64,000 bases of DNA from PALG01 sp964495885 (GTDB taxonomy: Bacteria; Bacteroidota; Bacteroidia; Flavobacteriales; Flavobacteriaceae), in NCBI GenBank assembly GCA_964495885.1, contig CAZBWO010000005.1, positions 124,001 through 188,000 on the forward strand. The letters are read 5' to 3'. The notes under the pieces were generated by a model. It did no database searches. It was not told the origin of the DNA and was given only the letters and a program-made list of their open reading frames with translations. The position numbers and the translations under genes are program-made. Below are positions 35,554 through 43,994 of the stretch, piece after piece; the first letter of the stretch is position 1; the number at the start of each line of letters is the position of its first letter.

Positions 35554-35561
35554 TAAATTTG
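35554..35561 (+). promoter_or_regulatory. mce -7 element
   Basis: TAAATTTG, a perfect TAnnTTTG, ends 15 nt before the ATG at 35577. The in-frame TTG at 35559 is inside this element, so it is not a start. Confidence 0.5.
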
Positions 35562-35576
35562 AAAAAATATTTGAAG

Positions 35577-35984
35577 ATGGATAAAATAGAACATTTAGGA
35601 ATAGCGGTAAGGGATTTGGAAAAAGCAAATGCAACCTATGAAAAGCTTTTTGGGGTTCCACCCTATAAGATAGAGGAGGTGGCTTCGGAAGGCGTAAAGA
35701 CTTCGTTTTTTAAATGCGGGGAAAACAAAATTGAATTATTGGAAGCTACCAACCCAGACAGCCCCATTGCCAGATACATCGAAAAAAAGGGAGAGGGAAT
35801 CCATCACGTGGCTTTTTCCGTAAATGATATTAAAGCTGAAGTGGAACGCCTTAAAGCCGAAGGATTTGTGGTTTTGAATGAAGAACCAAAAAAAGGGGCA
35901 GACAATAAATGGGTGGTTTTTTTACACCCTAAATCGTCTCACGGAGTTTTGGTAGAGCTTTGCCAAGAACGAAACAATGCATAA
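35577..35984 (+). CDS. mce: Methylmalonyl-CoA epimerase
   Basis: This 135-residue VOC-superfamily enzyme epimerises (2S)/(2R)-methylmalonyl-CoA in propionate metabolism. Two VOC half-domains are visible: IEHLGIAVRDLEKANATYEK with its metal His, then EGIHHVAFSVNDIKAEV with the second His, plus KIELLEATNPDSPIARYIEK typical of this enzyme. The metal-binding Glu is in GVLVELCQ near the C-terminus. The ATG at 35577 follows the promoter. It is divergent from rbfA, with 64 nt between starts. Confidence 0.93.
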   Translation: MDKIEHLGIAVRDLEKANATYEKLFGVPPYKIEEVASEGVKTSFFKCGENKIELLEATNPDSPIARYIEKKGEGIHHVAFSVNDIKAEVERLKAEGFVVLNEEPKKGADNKWVVFLHPKSSHGVLVELCQERNNA

Positions 35985-35989
35985 ATGTG

Positions 35990-36020
35990 TTGCAGTATTT
36001 TGGAAAGTGTTTTACATTTG
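35990..36020 (+). promoter_or_regulatory. tRNA (CAT) promoter
   Basis: TTG at 35990-35992 and a perfect -7 TACATTTG at 36013-36020, 20 bp apart. It lies 11 nt before the tRNA. Confidence 0.55.
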
Positions 36021-36031
36021 CAGCCACTTTG

Positions 36032-36105
36032 GGTCCCATAGCTCAGCTGGTTAGAGCACCTGACTCATAATCAGGGGGTCCTTGGTTCAAGCCCAAGTGG
36101 GACCA
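36032..36105 (+). tRNA. tRNA with CAT anticodon (elongator Met, possibly Ile2)
   Basis: Acceptor arms GGTCCCA (36032-36038) and TGGGACC (36098-36104) pair fully, discriminator A, CCA not encoded. The anticodon stem CCTGA/TCAGG closes loop CTCATAA, anticodon CAT. The D-loop and variable region resemble elongator Met tRNA more than Ile2, but lysidine-modified Ile2 cannot be excluded. It is 74 nt long. Confidence 0.85.
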
Positions 36106-36116
36106 CTATTTTCAGT

Positions 36117-36145
36117 CGGAAAAGCAATTTTTCGATTATTTTTTT
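36117..36145 (+). terminator. Terminator after tRNA (CAT)
   Basis: Stem CGGAAAA (36117-36123) and TTTTTCG (36128-36134) with one G-T pair, loop GCAA, followed by an ATTATTTTTTT tail. Confidence 0.6.
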
Positions 36146-36216
36146 GTTAATAATATGTTGATAGCAAGCAATTTTTGTTTGCAGTTTAAAAAAAATTATT
36201 ACTTTAGCCCCCACAT

Positions 36217-36444
36217 ATGCGACCCCAAATCGTAACTATATTAACCCTACTACTATTCTTTGTGAATAGTTTTGCTTTGCTTGGGCAGACCCTTTCCGGT
36301 GGTTCTAATCCACCGCCTCCACCACAGAGGACTGGTCCTGGTCTTCCAATCGACACAAATCTTTATTGGTTAATTTTTGCAGGTGTAGTGCTTGGGGTTT
36401 GGATTGCCTACAACAGAATAAAAGCGGTTAAGCCCCGCGCGTAA
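36217..36444 (+). CDS. Small PID-CTERM-like protein
   Basis: This 75-residue protein has a signal peptide (IVTILTLLLFFVNSFALLGQ), a Pro-rich mature stretch (PPPPPQR), then GPGLPIDTNLYWLIFAGVVLG and a basic end (NRIKAVKPRA). The Gly-Leu-Pro-Ile-Asp motif, a helix and a basic tail form the tripartite C-terminal sorting signal I know from Bacteroidota as PID-CTERM. Almost nothing of the mature protein remains between the two signals. A possible promoter TACTTTAG with upstream TTG (18 bp gap) lies at about 36201. It overlaps the convergent ribE by 17 nt. Confidence 0.65.
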   Translation: MRPQIVTILTLLLFFVNSFALLGQTLSGGSNPPPPPQRTGPGLPIDTNLYWLIFAGVVLGVWIAYNRIKAVKPRA

Positions 36445-37015
36445 GCCTCGTTACATATTTCCCAATCACATCAAACTCTAAATTAACCTGGTCTCCTTTC
36501 TGAAGGGTGTTGAAGTTTGTATGTTCATAGGTATAAGGAATGATTGCCACACTAAATTCATTTAGGCCAGAAGAGGCGATAGTTAAACTAACACCATTTA
36601 CTGTAATTGATCCCTTTTCTATCGTAATATTTCCGTGCTTTGGATCATATTCAAATTTATAAATCCAGCTACCTTCGTTTTTTGAAACAGCAACACAAAC
36701 CCCTGTTTGGTCTACATGACCTTGCACCAAATGCCCGTCTAGGCGGTCTCCCAATTTCATTCCTCTTTCAAGGTTAACATTGTCGCCAATCTTTAGGGAT
36801 GACAAATTTGTTTTGGATAGGGTTTCTTCAATTGCCGTAACGGTATAAACCTCATCTTGAATATCCACAACAGTTAAACAAACTCCATTATGAGCGACGC
36901 TTTGATCTATTTTTAATTCCTTTGTAAACGGGCTCTTTACGGTTAAGTGAAGGTTTCCTTTTGAAGGTGTAACGTTTACAATTTTGCCAATTGCTTCAAT
37001 AATTCCTGTAAACAT
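36428..37015 (-). CDS. ribE: Riboflavin synthase, alpha chain
   Basis: This 195-residue enzyme makes riboflavin by dismutation of two lumazines. Two lumazine-binding half-domains are visible: MFTGIIEAIGKIVNV with SVAHNGVCLTV, and HVDQTGVCVAV with ITVNGVSLTI. Length and start match the family. It is divergent from pdxA (51 nt between starts), and its 3' end overlaps the small PID-CTERM-like gene by 17 nt. Confidence 0.95.
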   Translation of the reverse strand: MFTGIIEAIGKIVNVTPSKGNLHLTVKSPFTKELKIDQSVAHNGVCLTVVDIQDEVYTVTAIEETLSKTNLSSLKIGDNVNLERGMKLGDRLDGHLVQGHVDQTGVCVAVSKNEGSWIYKFEYDPKHGNITIEKGSITVNGVSLTIASSGLNEFSVAIIPYTYEHTNFNTLQKGDQVNLEFDVIGKYVTRLTRGA

Positions 37016-37028
37016 GTATGCAAATAAT

Positions 37029-37036
37029 TACTTTTG
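37029..37036 (+). promoter_or_regulatory. pdxA -7 element
   Basis: TACTTTTG, a perfect TAnnTTTG, ends 30 nt before the pdxA ATG. No -33 TTG is visible at the usual distance. Confidence 0.4.
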
Positions 37037-37066
37037 TAGTACAAAAATAACAACCAGTATGCGGAT

Positions 37067-38128
37067 ATGGGAAAAAAAGAAAAAATAATTGTTGGTATTT
37101 CAATTGGTGATTTAAATGGAATAGGAAGTGAGATTATCTTGAAAAGCTTTGAGGATGCCAGGATGTTGGACTTTTGTACCCCTGTTATTTTTGGCTCCGC
37201 CAAATTAATTTCAACCGTAAAGAAAGAATTAAACATGGATGTTCCTTTCCATGGGATTGATCATGTAAAGGAAGTTGTTCATAATAAGATAAATGTCTTA
37301 AATGTCTGGAAAGATTCCGTAGAAATACAATTTGGGAAAGAAACACGATTAGCAGGTGAATATGCCATACGTTCTTTAAAAGCTGCTGTGAAAGCCCTGA
37401 AAGAAGACGGTGTTGATGTGTTGGTGACCGCACCTATCAATAAGAGCAATATTCAATCCAAAACATTTAATTTCCCTGGGCATACAGATTATTTGGCAAA
37501 AGAGCTAAATGGGGATAGCCTAATGCTGATGGTGTCTGGGAAACTGAGAATAGGGTTGTTAACAGACCATCTTCCTGTGAAAGATGTGGCTTCGGCGATT
37601 ACCCCAAGTCTAATTGAAAAGAAAATTACCACCGTACATACCAGTTTGATAAAGGACTTTGGAATTATTAAGCCCAAAATAGCAGTATTGGGTATTAATC
37701 CACATACCGGTGATAATGGCGTGATAGGAAAAGAAGATGATGAAGTGCTTCGGCCCACCCTGCAAAAAATTAGGGAAAAAGGAATGTTGGTATTTGGCCC
37801 GTATGCTGCCGACAGTTTTTTTGGAACCCAAAATCATCAAAACTTTGATGCAATTATTGCCTCTTACCACGATCAAGGGCTTATCCCTTTCAAAACACTT
37901 GCTTTTGGGCAGGGGGTTAATTATACTGCAGGACTTGATAAAATAAGGACATCGCCAGATCACGGCACTGCTTATGAGGTTGCAGGAAAAAATCAAGCAA
38001 ATGAAGCCTCTTTTAAAGAAGCGGTTTTTGCAGCAATAGCAATCTACAAGAAAAGGAATGAATATCAAAAATATACAGAGAAACCACTTAAGGTCTCGCG
38101 CAAAAAAGCATCCTTTAAAAAGAAATAA
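37067..38128 (+). CDS. pdxA: 4-hydroxythreonine-4-phosphate dehydrogenase
   Basis: This 353-residue NAD-dependent enzyme belongs to the pyridoxal 5'-phosphate pathway. Features: VGISIGDLNGIGSEI near the N-terminus, VTAPINKSN, NFPGHTDYLAKEL (metal His), IASYHDQGLIPFK (metal His) and SPDHGTAYEVAGK (third metal His). The C-terminus has a lysine-rich tail (SRKKASFKKK). It is a single gene between ribE and the yceD-rpmF pair. Confidence 0.95.
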   Translation: MGKKEKIIVGISIGDLNGIGSEIILKSFEDARMLDFCTPVIFGSAKLISTVKKELNMDVPFHGIDHVKEVVHNKINVLNVWKDSVEIQFGKETRLAGEYAIRSLKAAVKALKEDGVDVLVTAPINKSNIQSKTFNFPGHTDYLAKELNGDSLMLMVSGKLRIGLLTDHLPVKDVASAITPSLIEKKITTVHTSLIKDFGIIKPKIAVLGINPHTGDNGVIGKEDDEVLRPTLQKIREKGMLVFGPYAADSFFGTQNHQNFDAIIASYHDQGLIPFKTLAFGQGVNYTAGLDKIRTSPDHGTAYEVAGKNQANEASFKEAVFAAIAIYKKRNEYQKYTEKPLKVSRKKASFKKK

Positions 38129-38158
38129 GTTAAGGGTAGGGTAAATAAAATAATTTAT

Positions 38159-38166
38159 TATCTTTG
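38159..38166 (+). promoter_or_regulatory. yceD-rpmF -7 element
   Basis: TATCTTTG, a perfect TAnnTTTG, ends 45 nt before the ATG at 38212. Confidence 0.5.
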
Positions 38167-38211
38167 CGACCTCGTTTTTGGGAGGTATCCCATACAAATA
38201 CAGGTGTGATT

Positions 38212-38748
38212 ATGAAGGAAATGAAAGAATATACAATCCCTTTTTCGGGACTGAAGATAGGAGAACACCAGTTTGATTTTGAGATTGACAACACGTTCTT
38301 TGAGTATTTTGAGTATAATGATTTTAATACTGTTGAGGTAGCATTGGAGGCGCTGCTTTACAAGAAGGCTAATATGTTGGACTTTACCCTAAGCTTTTCT
38401 GGTATTGTAAATGTTCAGTGCGATATTACCAACGAACCATATGACCAGCCCATTAAAGGAACCTACAGTTTTGTAGTAAAATTTGGTGAAGAGTTTAATG
38501 ATGAGGAAGAGGATATTCTAATTCTTCCACATGGGAGTCATGAGGTAAATATTCAGCAGTACATATATGAATCAATCATTTTGGCAGTTCCCATTAAAAA
38601 AATTCACCCTGGCGTGGAGGATGGAACCTTACAATCTGAAATACTCGATAAACTTGAAGAGTTGCGCCCCGGGGGCAATCAAGAGGAAAAAGACAATGAA
38701 ACAGATCCCAGATGGGATAATTTAAAAAAATTATTAACGGATAAATAA
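38212..38748 (+). CDS. DUF177 (YceD-type) protein
   Basis: This 178-residue protein is of the type encoded upstream of rpmF in most bacteria and linked to 23S rRNA or ribosome-assembly control. Features: YTIPFSGLKIGEHQFDFEI, SFSGIVNVQCDITNEPYDQPI in the core, and a long acidic patch (EEFNDEEEDILIL) before the C-terminus. I use the ATG at 38212; an in-frame ATG at 38221 is equally plausible. It is 9 nt upstream of rpmF and probably shares the promoter at 38159. Confidence 0.85.
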   Translation: MKEMKEYTIPFSGLKIGEHQFDFEIDNTFFEYFEYNDFNTVEVALEALLYKKANMLDFTLSFSGIVNVQCDITNEPYDQPIKGTYSFVVKFGEEFNDEEEDILILPHGSHEVNIQQYIYESIILAVPIKKIHPGVEDGTLQSEILDKLEELRPGGNQEEKDNETDPRWDNLKKLLTDK

Positions 38749-38757
38749 TAAGAAACC

Positions 38758-38952
38758 ATGGCACATCCAAAGAGAAAAATCTCCAAAACCAGAAGAGATA
38801 AAAGGAGAACTCATTACAAAGCAAGTGTCCCTCAAATAGCTACCGATCCAACAACTGGAGAGGCTCATTTGTTTCATAGAGCACACTGGCACGAAGGAAA
38901 GCTTTACTACAAAGGGCAAGTGGTTATTGACGCTGCCGAGACAGAAGCATAA
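38758..38952 (+). CDS. rpmF: 50S ribosomal protein L32
   Basis: This 64-residue ribosomal protein begins MAHPKRKISKTRRDKRRTHY, matching L32. It has no cysteines, so it is the non-zinc-ribbon form; many bacteria use a Cys4 form. A strong terminator follows. The gene order yceD - rpmF is conserved, and the plsX gene often found next is not here; fabH follows after the terminator. Confidence 0.95.
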   Translation: MAHPKRKISKTRRDKRRTHYKASVPQIATDPTTGEAHLFHRAHWHEGKLYYKGQVVIDAAETEA

Positions 38953-38975
38953 ATTATTTCATTCATATATATTAA

Positions 38976-39010
38976 ACTCTCACAACCTTAAGGGCGTGAG
39001 AGTTTTTTAT
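38976..39010 (+). terminator. Terminator after rpmF
   Basis: Perfect 8-bp stem ACTCTCAC (38976-38983) and GTGAGAGT (38996-39003) with a 12-nt loop, followed by TTTTTATT. The rest of the spacer to fabH shows no other feature. Confidence 0.85.
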
Positions 39011-39130
39011 TATCTGCTAAAAAACATCAAAAAGAAGCGATTTTATATCAATTTTGATGAAAATTTAGTACTTTTCACCCTCATTTGAAGATTTTAACTC
39101 CTTCCTTAGAGGGATTAAATTGAAGTCCTT

Positions 39131-40129
39131 ATGTCAAAAATTACAGCTGCTATAACCGCAGTAGGTAGTTATGTTCCAGAATATGTTCTAACCAATGAAA
39201 TTTTGGAAACCATGGTAGAAACCACCGATGAGTGGATTACTACTAGAACCGGAATCAAAGAACGCCGACTTTTAAAAGACCCAAACAAAGGAACCTCTTA
39301 TCTGGCCATTAAGGCCGCTGAAAATCTCATTGAGAAACATCAAATAGACCCTAAGGAGATTGACCTGGTTATTATGGCCACGGCAACTCCCGATATGCCC
39401 GTTGCAAGTACAGGCGTTTATGTAGCCAGTAAAATTGGTGCCATAAACGCTTTTTCTTTTGACCTTGTTGCAGCCTGTTCTAGCTTTTTATACGGAATGT
39501 CTACTGCTGCACGCTACATTGAATCTGGAAAATATAAAAAGGTACTTTTGATAGGAGCAGATAAAATGTCTTCTATTATTGACTACGAAGATCGTACCAC
39601 GTGTATCATTTTTGGAGATGGGGGCGGAGCTGTTTTGTTCGAACCCAATTCTGAAGGATTAGGGCTATTGGATGAATATCTACGTTCAGACGGAATTGGA
39701 AGAAATCACTTAAAGATTGATGCCGGTGGTTCCTTGTTACCTGCTTCTCATGAAACAGTAGACAAAAAACAACATTATGTATTTCAGGACGGCAAAACGG
39801 TTTTTAAGTTTGCTGTTTCTAATATGGCCGATGTTTGTGCAAAAGTCATGGAACAAAATCAATTGTCTGGATCTGATGTACAATGGCTAGTTCCGCATCA
39901 GGCCAACAAACGAATTATTGATGCAGCCGCAAAAAGAATGGAGCTTCCAGACGAAAAAGTCATGATGAACATTCACAAATACGGAAATACAACTTCAGCA
40001 ACACTTCCCTTGTGCCTAAGTGATTATGAATCACAACTCAAAAAAGGAGATAATTTAATATTTGCCGCTTTTGGCGGAGGATTTACTTGGGGAGCTGTTT
40101 ACTTAAAATGGGCTTACGACCCTTCATAA
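39131..40129 (+). CDS. fabH: 3-oxoacyl-ACP synthase III
   Basis: This 332-residue enzyme starts fatty-acid synthesis by joining acetyl-CoA or a branched acyl-CoA with malonyl-ACP. The catalytic Cys116 is in VAACSSFLYG, the His in WLVPHQANKRI and the Asn in HKYGNTTSATLP, the triad of FabH. The motif TGIKERRLL at the N-terminal side is typical. It probably forms an operon with accB and accC (gaps 27 and 63 nt). Confidence 0.96.
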   Translation: MSKITAAITAVGSYVPEYVLTNEILETMVETTDEWITTRTGIKERRLLKDPNKGTSYLAIKAAENLIEKHQIDPKEIDLVIMATATPDMPVASTGVYVASKIGAINAFSFDLVAACSSFLYGMSTAARYIESGKYKKVLLIGADKMSSIIDYEDRTTCIIFGDGGGAVLFEPNSEGLGLLDEYLRSDGIGRNHLKIDAGGSLLPASHETVDKKQHYVFQDGKTVFKFAVSNMADVCAKVMEQNQLSGSDVQWLVPHQANKRIIDAAAKRMELPDEKVMMNIHKYGNTTSATLPLCLSDYESQLKKGDNLIFAAFGGGFTWGAVYLKWAYDPS

Positions 40130-40156
40130 ACTAACGACCATCTAAAGAATAATCAT

Positions 40157-40657
40157 ATGGACTTAAAAGAAATTCAAAATCTCATCAAATTTGTAGCGAA
40201 GTCTGGCGCTAGCGAGGTGAAACTTGAAATGGGTGATGTAAAACTCACCGTTAGAACCACTTCAGAAAAAGACAAATCAGACAACACCACGTATATCCAA
40301 CAAGTACCAATGGCTGCTGCACAACCGCAACTTCTGCCACAACAGCAAGCTGTTGAAACACCAGCAGCAACTGGAGCAAATCAGTCTGAGGCCAAGCCAG
40401 CAGAAGATGATTCAAAATACATTACCGTAAAGTCGCCTATTATTGGGACCTTCTACCGTAAGCCTTCACCAGACAAGCCTGCATTTAAGGAAGTAGGAGA
40501 TAATGTTGCGGAAGGGGATGTACTGTGTGTAATTGAAGCCATGAAACTTTTCAACGAAATTGAAAGTGAAGTTTCCGGTAAAGTGGTAAAAGTACTTGTG
40601 GACGATGCCAGCCCGGTAGAATTTGATCAGCCACTTTTCCTTATCGACCCCTCTTAA
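40157..40657 (+). CDS. accB: Biotin carboxyl carrier protein of acetyl-CoA carboxylase
   Basis: This 166-residue protein carries biotin for acetyl-CoA carboxylase. The biotinylation motif is CVIEAMKLFNEI, with biotin-accepting K130. The N-terminal part (1-45) is the interaction domain, followed by a Pro/Ala/Gln linker (about 50-85: AAAQPQLLPQQQAVETPAAT). The C-terminal biotinyl domain is complete. It is 27 nt after fabH and 63 nt before accC, in the usual order. Confidence 0.95.
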   Translation: MDLKEIQNLIKFVAKSGASEVKLEMGDVKLTVRTTSEKDKSDNTTYIQQVPMAAAQPQLLPQQQAVETPAATGANQSEAKPAEDDSKYITVKSPIIGTFYRKPSPDKPAFKEVGDNVAEGDVLCVIEAMKLFNEIESEVSGKVVKVLVDDASPVEFDQPLFLIDPS

Positions 40658-40720
40658 ATTAATATACATTTCAAAGTTGCATTTTTCAAAAGAGAATGTA
40701 CCTCAAAACTTTAGGAAACT

Positions 40721-42079
40721 ATGTTTAAAAAAGTATTGATTGCCAATAGAGGAGAGATCGCCCTACGAGTTATTAGAACCTGTAAAGAGATGGGTATCAA
40801 AACAGTAGCAGTTTACTCTACTGCGGATGCAGAAAGTTTACACGTTCGATTTGCAGATGAAGCGGTTTGCATTGGTCCCGCTCCCAGCAGTGAGAGCTAC
40901 TTAAAAATGTCTAATATTATTGCTGCTTGCGAAATCACAAACGCAGATGCAATTCATCCAGGGTATGGATTCCTTTCAGAGAATGCCAAATTCTCAAAAA
41001 TATGCGAAGAACACGGTATAAAATTTATTGGTGCTTCTGCAGAAATGATTGAGAAAATGGGAGACAAAGCAACCGCCAAGGCAACCATGAAGGCTGCGGG
41101 TGTGCCTTGTGTCCCTGGAAGCGAAGGGGTTATTCCAGATTTTGAGACCTGCAAAAAAGTTGCATTAGAAACAGGATATCCAGTAATGCTAAAAGCAAGT
41201 GCCGGAGGTGGCGGAAAAGGAATGCGTGCTGTTTGGAAAGAAGAAGATCTTGAAGATGCTTGGGAATCTGCCCGAAAAGAAAGTAAAGCTGCCTTTGGAA
41301 ATGATGATATGTACATGGAAAAGCTTATTGAAGAGCCAAGGCATATAGAAATTCAAATTGTGGGTGACAGTACAGGAAAAGCATGCCATTTGAGTGAAAG
41401 GGACTGCTCCATCCAACGAAGACATCAAAAGCTTACTGAAGAAACTCCAAGTCCGTTTATGACAAAGAAGCTTCGGGAAGATATGGGAAAAGCTGCAGTT
41501 AAAGCGGCAGAATATATTAACTATGAGGGAGCGGGAACAATAGAATTTTTGGTTGACAAACACAGAAACTTCTATTTCATGGAAATGAATACCCGAATTC
41601 AGGTAGAACACCCCATTACAGAACAAGTGGTAGATCATGACCTTATCAGGGAGCAAATTTTGGTTGCTGCTGGAGTGCCTATTTCCGGAAAGAACTACCT
41701 TCCGCAGCTACATTCCATAGAATGTCGTATTAATGCTGAAGATCCCTATAACGGATTTAGACCTTCTCCAGGAAAAATCACGACCTTGCATGCACCTGGC
41801 GGGCATGGCGTGCGTTTAGACACTCACGTATATGCAGGGTATATTATTCCGCCAAATTATGACTCCATGATTGCGAAGTTAATTACCACAGCGCAAACAA
41901 GAGATGAAGCCATTAATAAAATGAAAAGGGCATTGGATGAATTTGTGATTGAAGGAATACAAACCACCATTCCTTTTCATAGACAATTGATGGATGATCC
42001 AGATTATGTTGCAGGGAATTATACTACAGCTTTCATGAACACCTGGGAAATGAAAGATAAAGAAGAAGACGAGGAATAA
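40721..42079 (+). CDS. accC: Biotin carboxylase subunit of acetyl-CoA carboxylase
   Basis: This 452-residue enzyme carboxylates the biotin on AccB using ATP and bicarbonate. Features: MFKKVLIANRGEIALRVIRT, ATP-grasp glycine loop KASAGGGGKGMRAV (around residue 160), FMEMNTRIQVEHPITE (metal and catalytic region) and RINAEDP. The length is that of biotin carboxylase alone, with no fused carrier. The operon ends with a strong terminator 17 nt downstream. Confidence 0.96.
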   Translation: MFKKVLIANRGEIALRVIRTCKEMGIKTVAVYSTADAESLHVRFADEAVCIGPAPSSESYLKMSNIIAACEITNADAIHPGYGFLSENAKFSKICEEHGIKFIGASAEMIEKMGDKATAKATMKAAGVPCVPGSEGVIPDFETCKKVALETGYPVMLKASAGGGGKGMRAVWKEEDLEDAWESARKESKAAFGNDDMYMEKLIEEPRHIEIQIVGDSTGKACHLSERDCSIQRRHQKLTEETPSPFMTKKLREDMGKAAVKAAEYINYEGAGTIEFLVDKHRNFYFMEMNTRIQVEHPITEQVVDHDLIREQILVAAGVPISGKNYLPQLHSIECRINAEDPYNGFRPSPGKITTLHAPGGHGVRLDTHVYAGYIIPPNYDSMIAKLITTAQTRDEAINKMKRALDEFVIEGIQTTIPFHRQLMDDPDYVAGNYTTAFMNTWEMKDKEEDEE

Positions 42080-42094
42080 AATCTAATAGAGCAG

Positions 42095-42143
42095 AAAAAA
42101 ACGCCAAAATCGCTGCTTTTTGCTTCGTTTTTGGCGTTTTTTT
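42095..42143 (+). terminator. Terminator after accC
   Basis: AAAAACGCCAAAA and TTTTGGCGTTTTTTT form a stem of about 12 bp with a loop that includes a second small inverted pair, followed by a T-run. Part of it overlaps an in-frame TTG at 42131, which I therefore reject as a start. Confidence 0.85.
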
Positions 42144-42160
42144 ATGCATTTGAATCAAAA

Positions 42161-43297
42161 ATGAACGTTAATCTATCATATTGGGAACAACAGACTTGGT
42201 TAAGCAACATTGATTTTGCCATTGTTGGAAGCGGTATAGTTGGTCTTAGTTGTGCGCTTCGTTTAAGGGAACATTACCCAAAAGCCAAGATAGTAATTTT
42301 TGAGGCAGGAACCCTCCCAAATGGTGCAAGTACAAAAAATGCAGGATTCGCCTGCTTTGGAAGTGTTTCAGAGATTTTGGACGACTTGAAAACGCACTCT
42401 GAGGAAGAAGTAATAGCCCTTATCTCGAAACGTTACCAAGGGCTTCAATGGTTAAGAAAACACGTAGGATCTAAAACGATAGATTATCAATCAAATGGAG
42501 GATATGAGGTCTTTCGGAAAGATGATACCTTCTTATATGAAAATTGCTTAGAAAACTTAGAGAAAGTGAATAGAATTACAAAAAAGGCAATTTCTTCAAA
42601 AAACGCCCCATTTTTACTTAAAAACGACCCATTTTCGTTCAAAAACATTCAAAAAAAGATAATTTTCAACCGCTTCGAAGGCCAGCTAGATGCAGGAAAA
42701 ATGATATTAGCACTGATTCAAAAATGCATAAAAAAAGGTGTTTTTATCATAAATAGTACTAAAATCGAAGCTTTTTCAGAGGAAAACAGTCAAGTTTTAC
42801 TAAAAACAGACCATTTTGGAGAAATTCATACAAAAAAACTTTTTATTGCCACTAATGGCTTTGCTAAAACGCTTTTGCCTGATGAAAATATAGTTCCTGC
42901 TAGAGCCCAAGTACTCATTACCAATCCTATTCCATCATTACAAATAAAAGGGACCTTTCATCTTGATAAAGGGTATTATTATTTCAGAAATATTGATAAA
43001 AGAATATTGCTTGGGGGTGGAAGGAATTTAGATTTTGAAGGGGAGACAACCACTTCAATGAGTACCACGAAAAATATCCAGCAAGCTTTAGAAACATTGC
43101 TCCGCACAACAATCCTTCCCAATACACCGTTTGAAATAGCACATAGGTGGAGTGGAATTATGGGAGTGGGAAACAAAAAGAAGCCCATCGTTAAAGCAGT
43201 ATCATCTCAAGTCTTTGTTGCGGCGCGTTTGGGGGGAATGGGCGTAGCAATTGGAGGCCCGACAGGCATTTCACTAGCAGATTTAGTAAAAAAGTAA
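42161..43297 (+). CDS. FAD-dependent amino-acid oxidase (DadA-like)
   Basis: This 378-residue protein starts at ATG 42161 (MNVNLSYWEQQTWLS). An FAD Rossmann motif follows: AIVGSGIVGLSCALRLRE (GxGxxG at residues 23-28), then FEAGTLPNGASTKNAGFACFG (a DAO-family substrate-proximal region). The C-terminal part holds AHRWSGIMGVGNKKKPIV and GMGVAIGGPTGISLADLV, as in DAO oxidases. Its specificity (D-amino acid, glycine or sarcosine) cannot be told. It is 2 nt upstream of mtgA, so the two probably form one transcript. Confidence 0.88.
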   Translation: MNVNLSYWEQQTWLSNIDFAIVGSGIVGLSCALRLREHYPKAKIVIFEAGTLPNGASTKNAGFACFGSVSEILDDLKTHSEEEVIALISKRYQGLQWLRKHVGSKTIDYQSNGGYEVFRKDDTFLYENCLENLEKVNRITKKAISSKNAPFLLKNDPFSFKNIQKKIIFNRFEGQLDAGKMILALIQKCIKKGVFIINSTKIEAFSEENSQVLLKTDHFGEIHTKKLFIATNGFAKTLLPDENIVPARAQVLITNPIPSLQIKGTFHLDKGYYYFRNIDKRILLGGGRNLDFEGETTTSMSTTKNIQQALETLLRTTILPNTPFEIAHRWSGIMGVGNKKKPIVKAVSSQVFVAARLGGMGVAIGGPTGISLADLVKK

Positions 43298-43298
43298 C

Positions 43299-43994
43299 AT
43301 GATAAAAAAAGTATTTCGAGGGATACTAAGAATCGTTATTTGGTTCATCGTGATAAGTCTTATCTGGGTATTGGCTTATAAATGGTTGCCAGTACCATAT
43401 ACCCCACTCATGGCAATTAGGAGTATAGAGGACAATTCTTCAACAACCAAACATGAATGGATTCCATTGGAAGAAATCTCTGTGAACATTCAATTGGCAG
43501 TAATTTGTTCAGAAGATCAGCAGTTTTTAAACCACAATGGATTTGATTACAAGGCAATAAAAAAGGCGTATGAGGATAATCAGAAAGGAAAACATTTAAA
43601 AGGTGGAAGCACCATATCTCAACAAACCGCTAAGAATGTTTTTTTATGGCCAGGCAGAAGTTGGTTTCGGAAAGGTTTAGAGGCCTATTTTACTTTTTTG
43701 ATCGAAAGCCTGTGGAGTAAAGAACGAATCCTTGAAGTGTATTTGAACAGTATAGAAATGGGAAATGGGATATATGGCGTGGAAGCCGCTTCACAATATT
43801 GGTTCCATAAAAAAGCAGCCAATTTAAATAGATATGAAGCCGCGTCATTGGCAGTGAACCTTCCGAATCCTAGAAATTATAGGGCAACCCCCAGAACGCC
43901 CTATTTAGAGAAAAGAAAAACATGGGTATTACAACAGATGAATAATTTTGGACCCCTAGACTTAAAGCCGAAAAGCAATAACCATACCCCTTAA
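43299..43994 (+). CDS. mtgA: Monofunctional peptidoglycan glycosyltransferase
   Basis: This 231-residue GT51 enzyme polymerises lipid II into glycan strands at the inner membrane. It has an N-terminal anchor helix (FRGILRIVIWFIVISLIWVLAY), the catalytic Glu72 in ICSEDQQFLNHNGFD, then GGSTISQQTAKNVF and ERILEVYLNSIEMGNGIYGVEAA, the GT51 signatures. There is no transpeptidase domain, so it is the monofunctional form. It starts 2 nt after the DadA-like gene; the stop codons of mtgA and the GH3 gene share TTAA. Confidence 0.96.
   Translation: MIKKVFRGILRIVIWFIVISLIWVLAYKWLPVPYTPLMAIRSIEDNSSTTKHEWIPLEEISVNIQLAVICSEDQQFLNHNGFDYKAIKKAYEDNQKGKHLKGGSTISQQTAKNVFLWPGRSWFRKGLEAYFTFLIESLWSKERILEVYLNSIEMGNGIYGVEAASQYWFHKKAANLNRYEAASLAVNLPNPRNYRATPRTPYLEKRKTWVLQQMNNFGPLDLKPKSNNHTP

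Noticed and set aside
36032..36105. Assigning the CAT tRNA firmly as tRNA-Ile2
   Set aside because: The CAT anticodon alone does not decide it, and the D-loop and variable region look more like elongator Met.
37610..38197. 195-codon minus-strand ORF opposite pdxA
   Set aside because: It lies wholly opposite pdxA and its downstream spacer, with no recognisable motif.
42131..42160. TTG at 42131 as the start of the DadA-like gene
   Set aside because: It lies in the accC terminator stem; the ATG at 42161 gives the FAD-motif protein with normal spacing.
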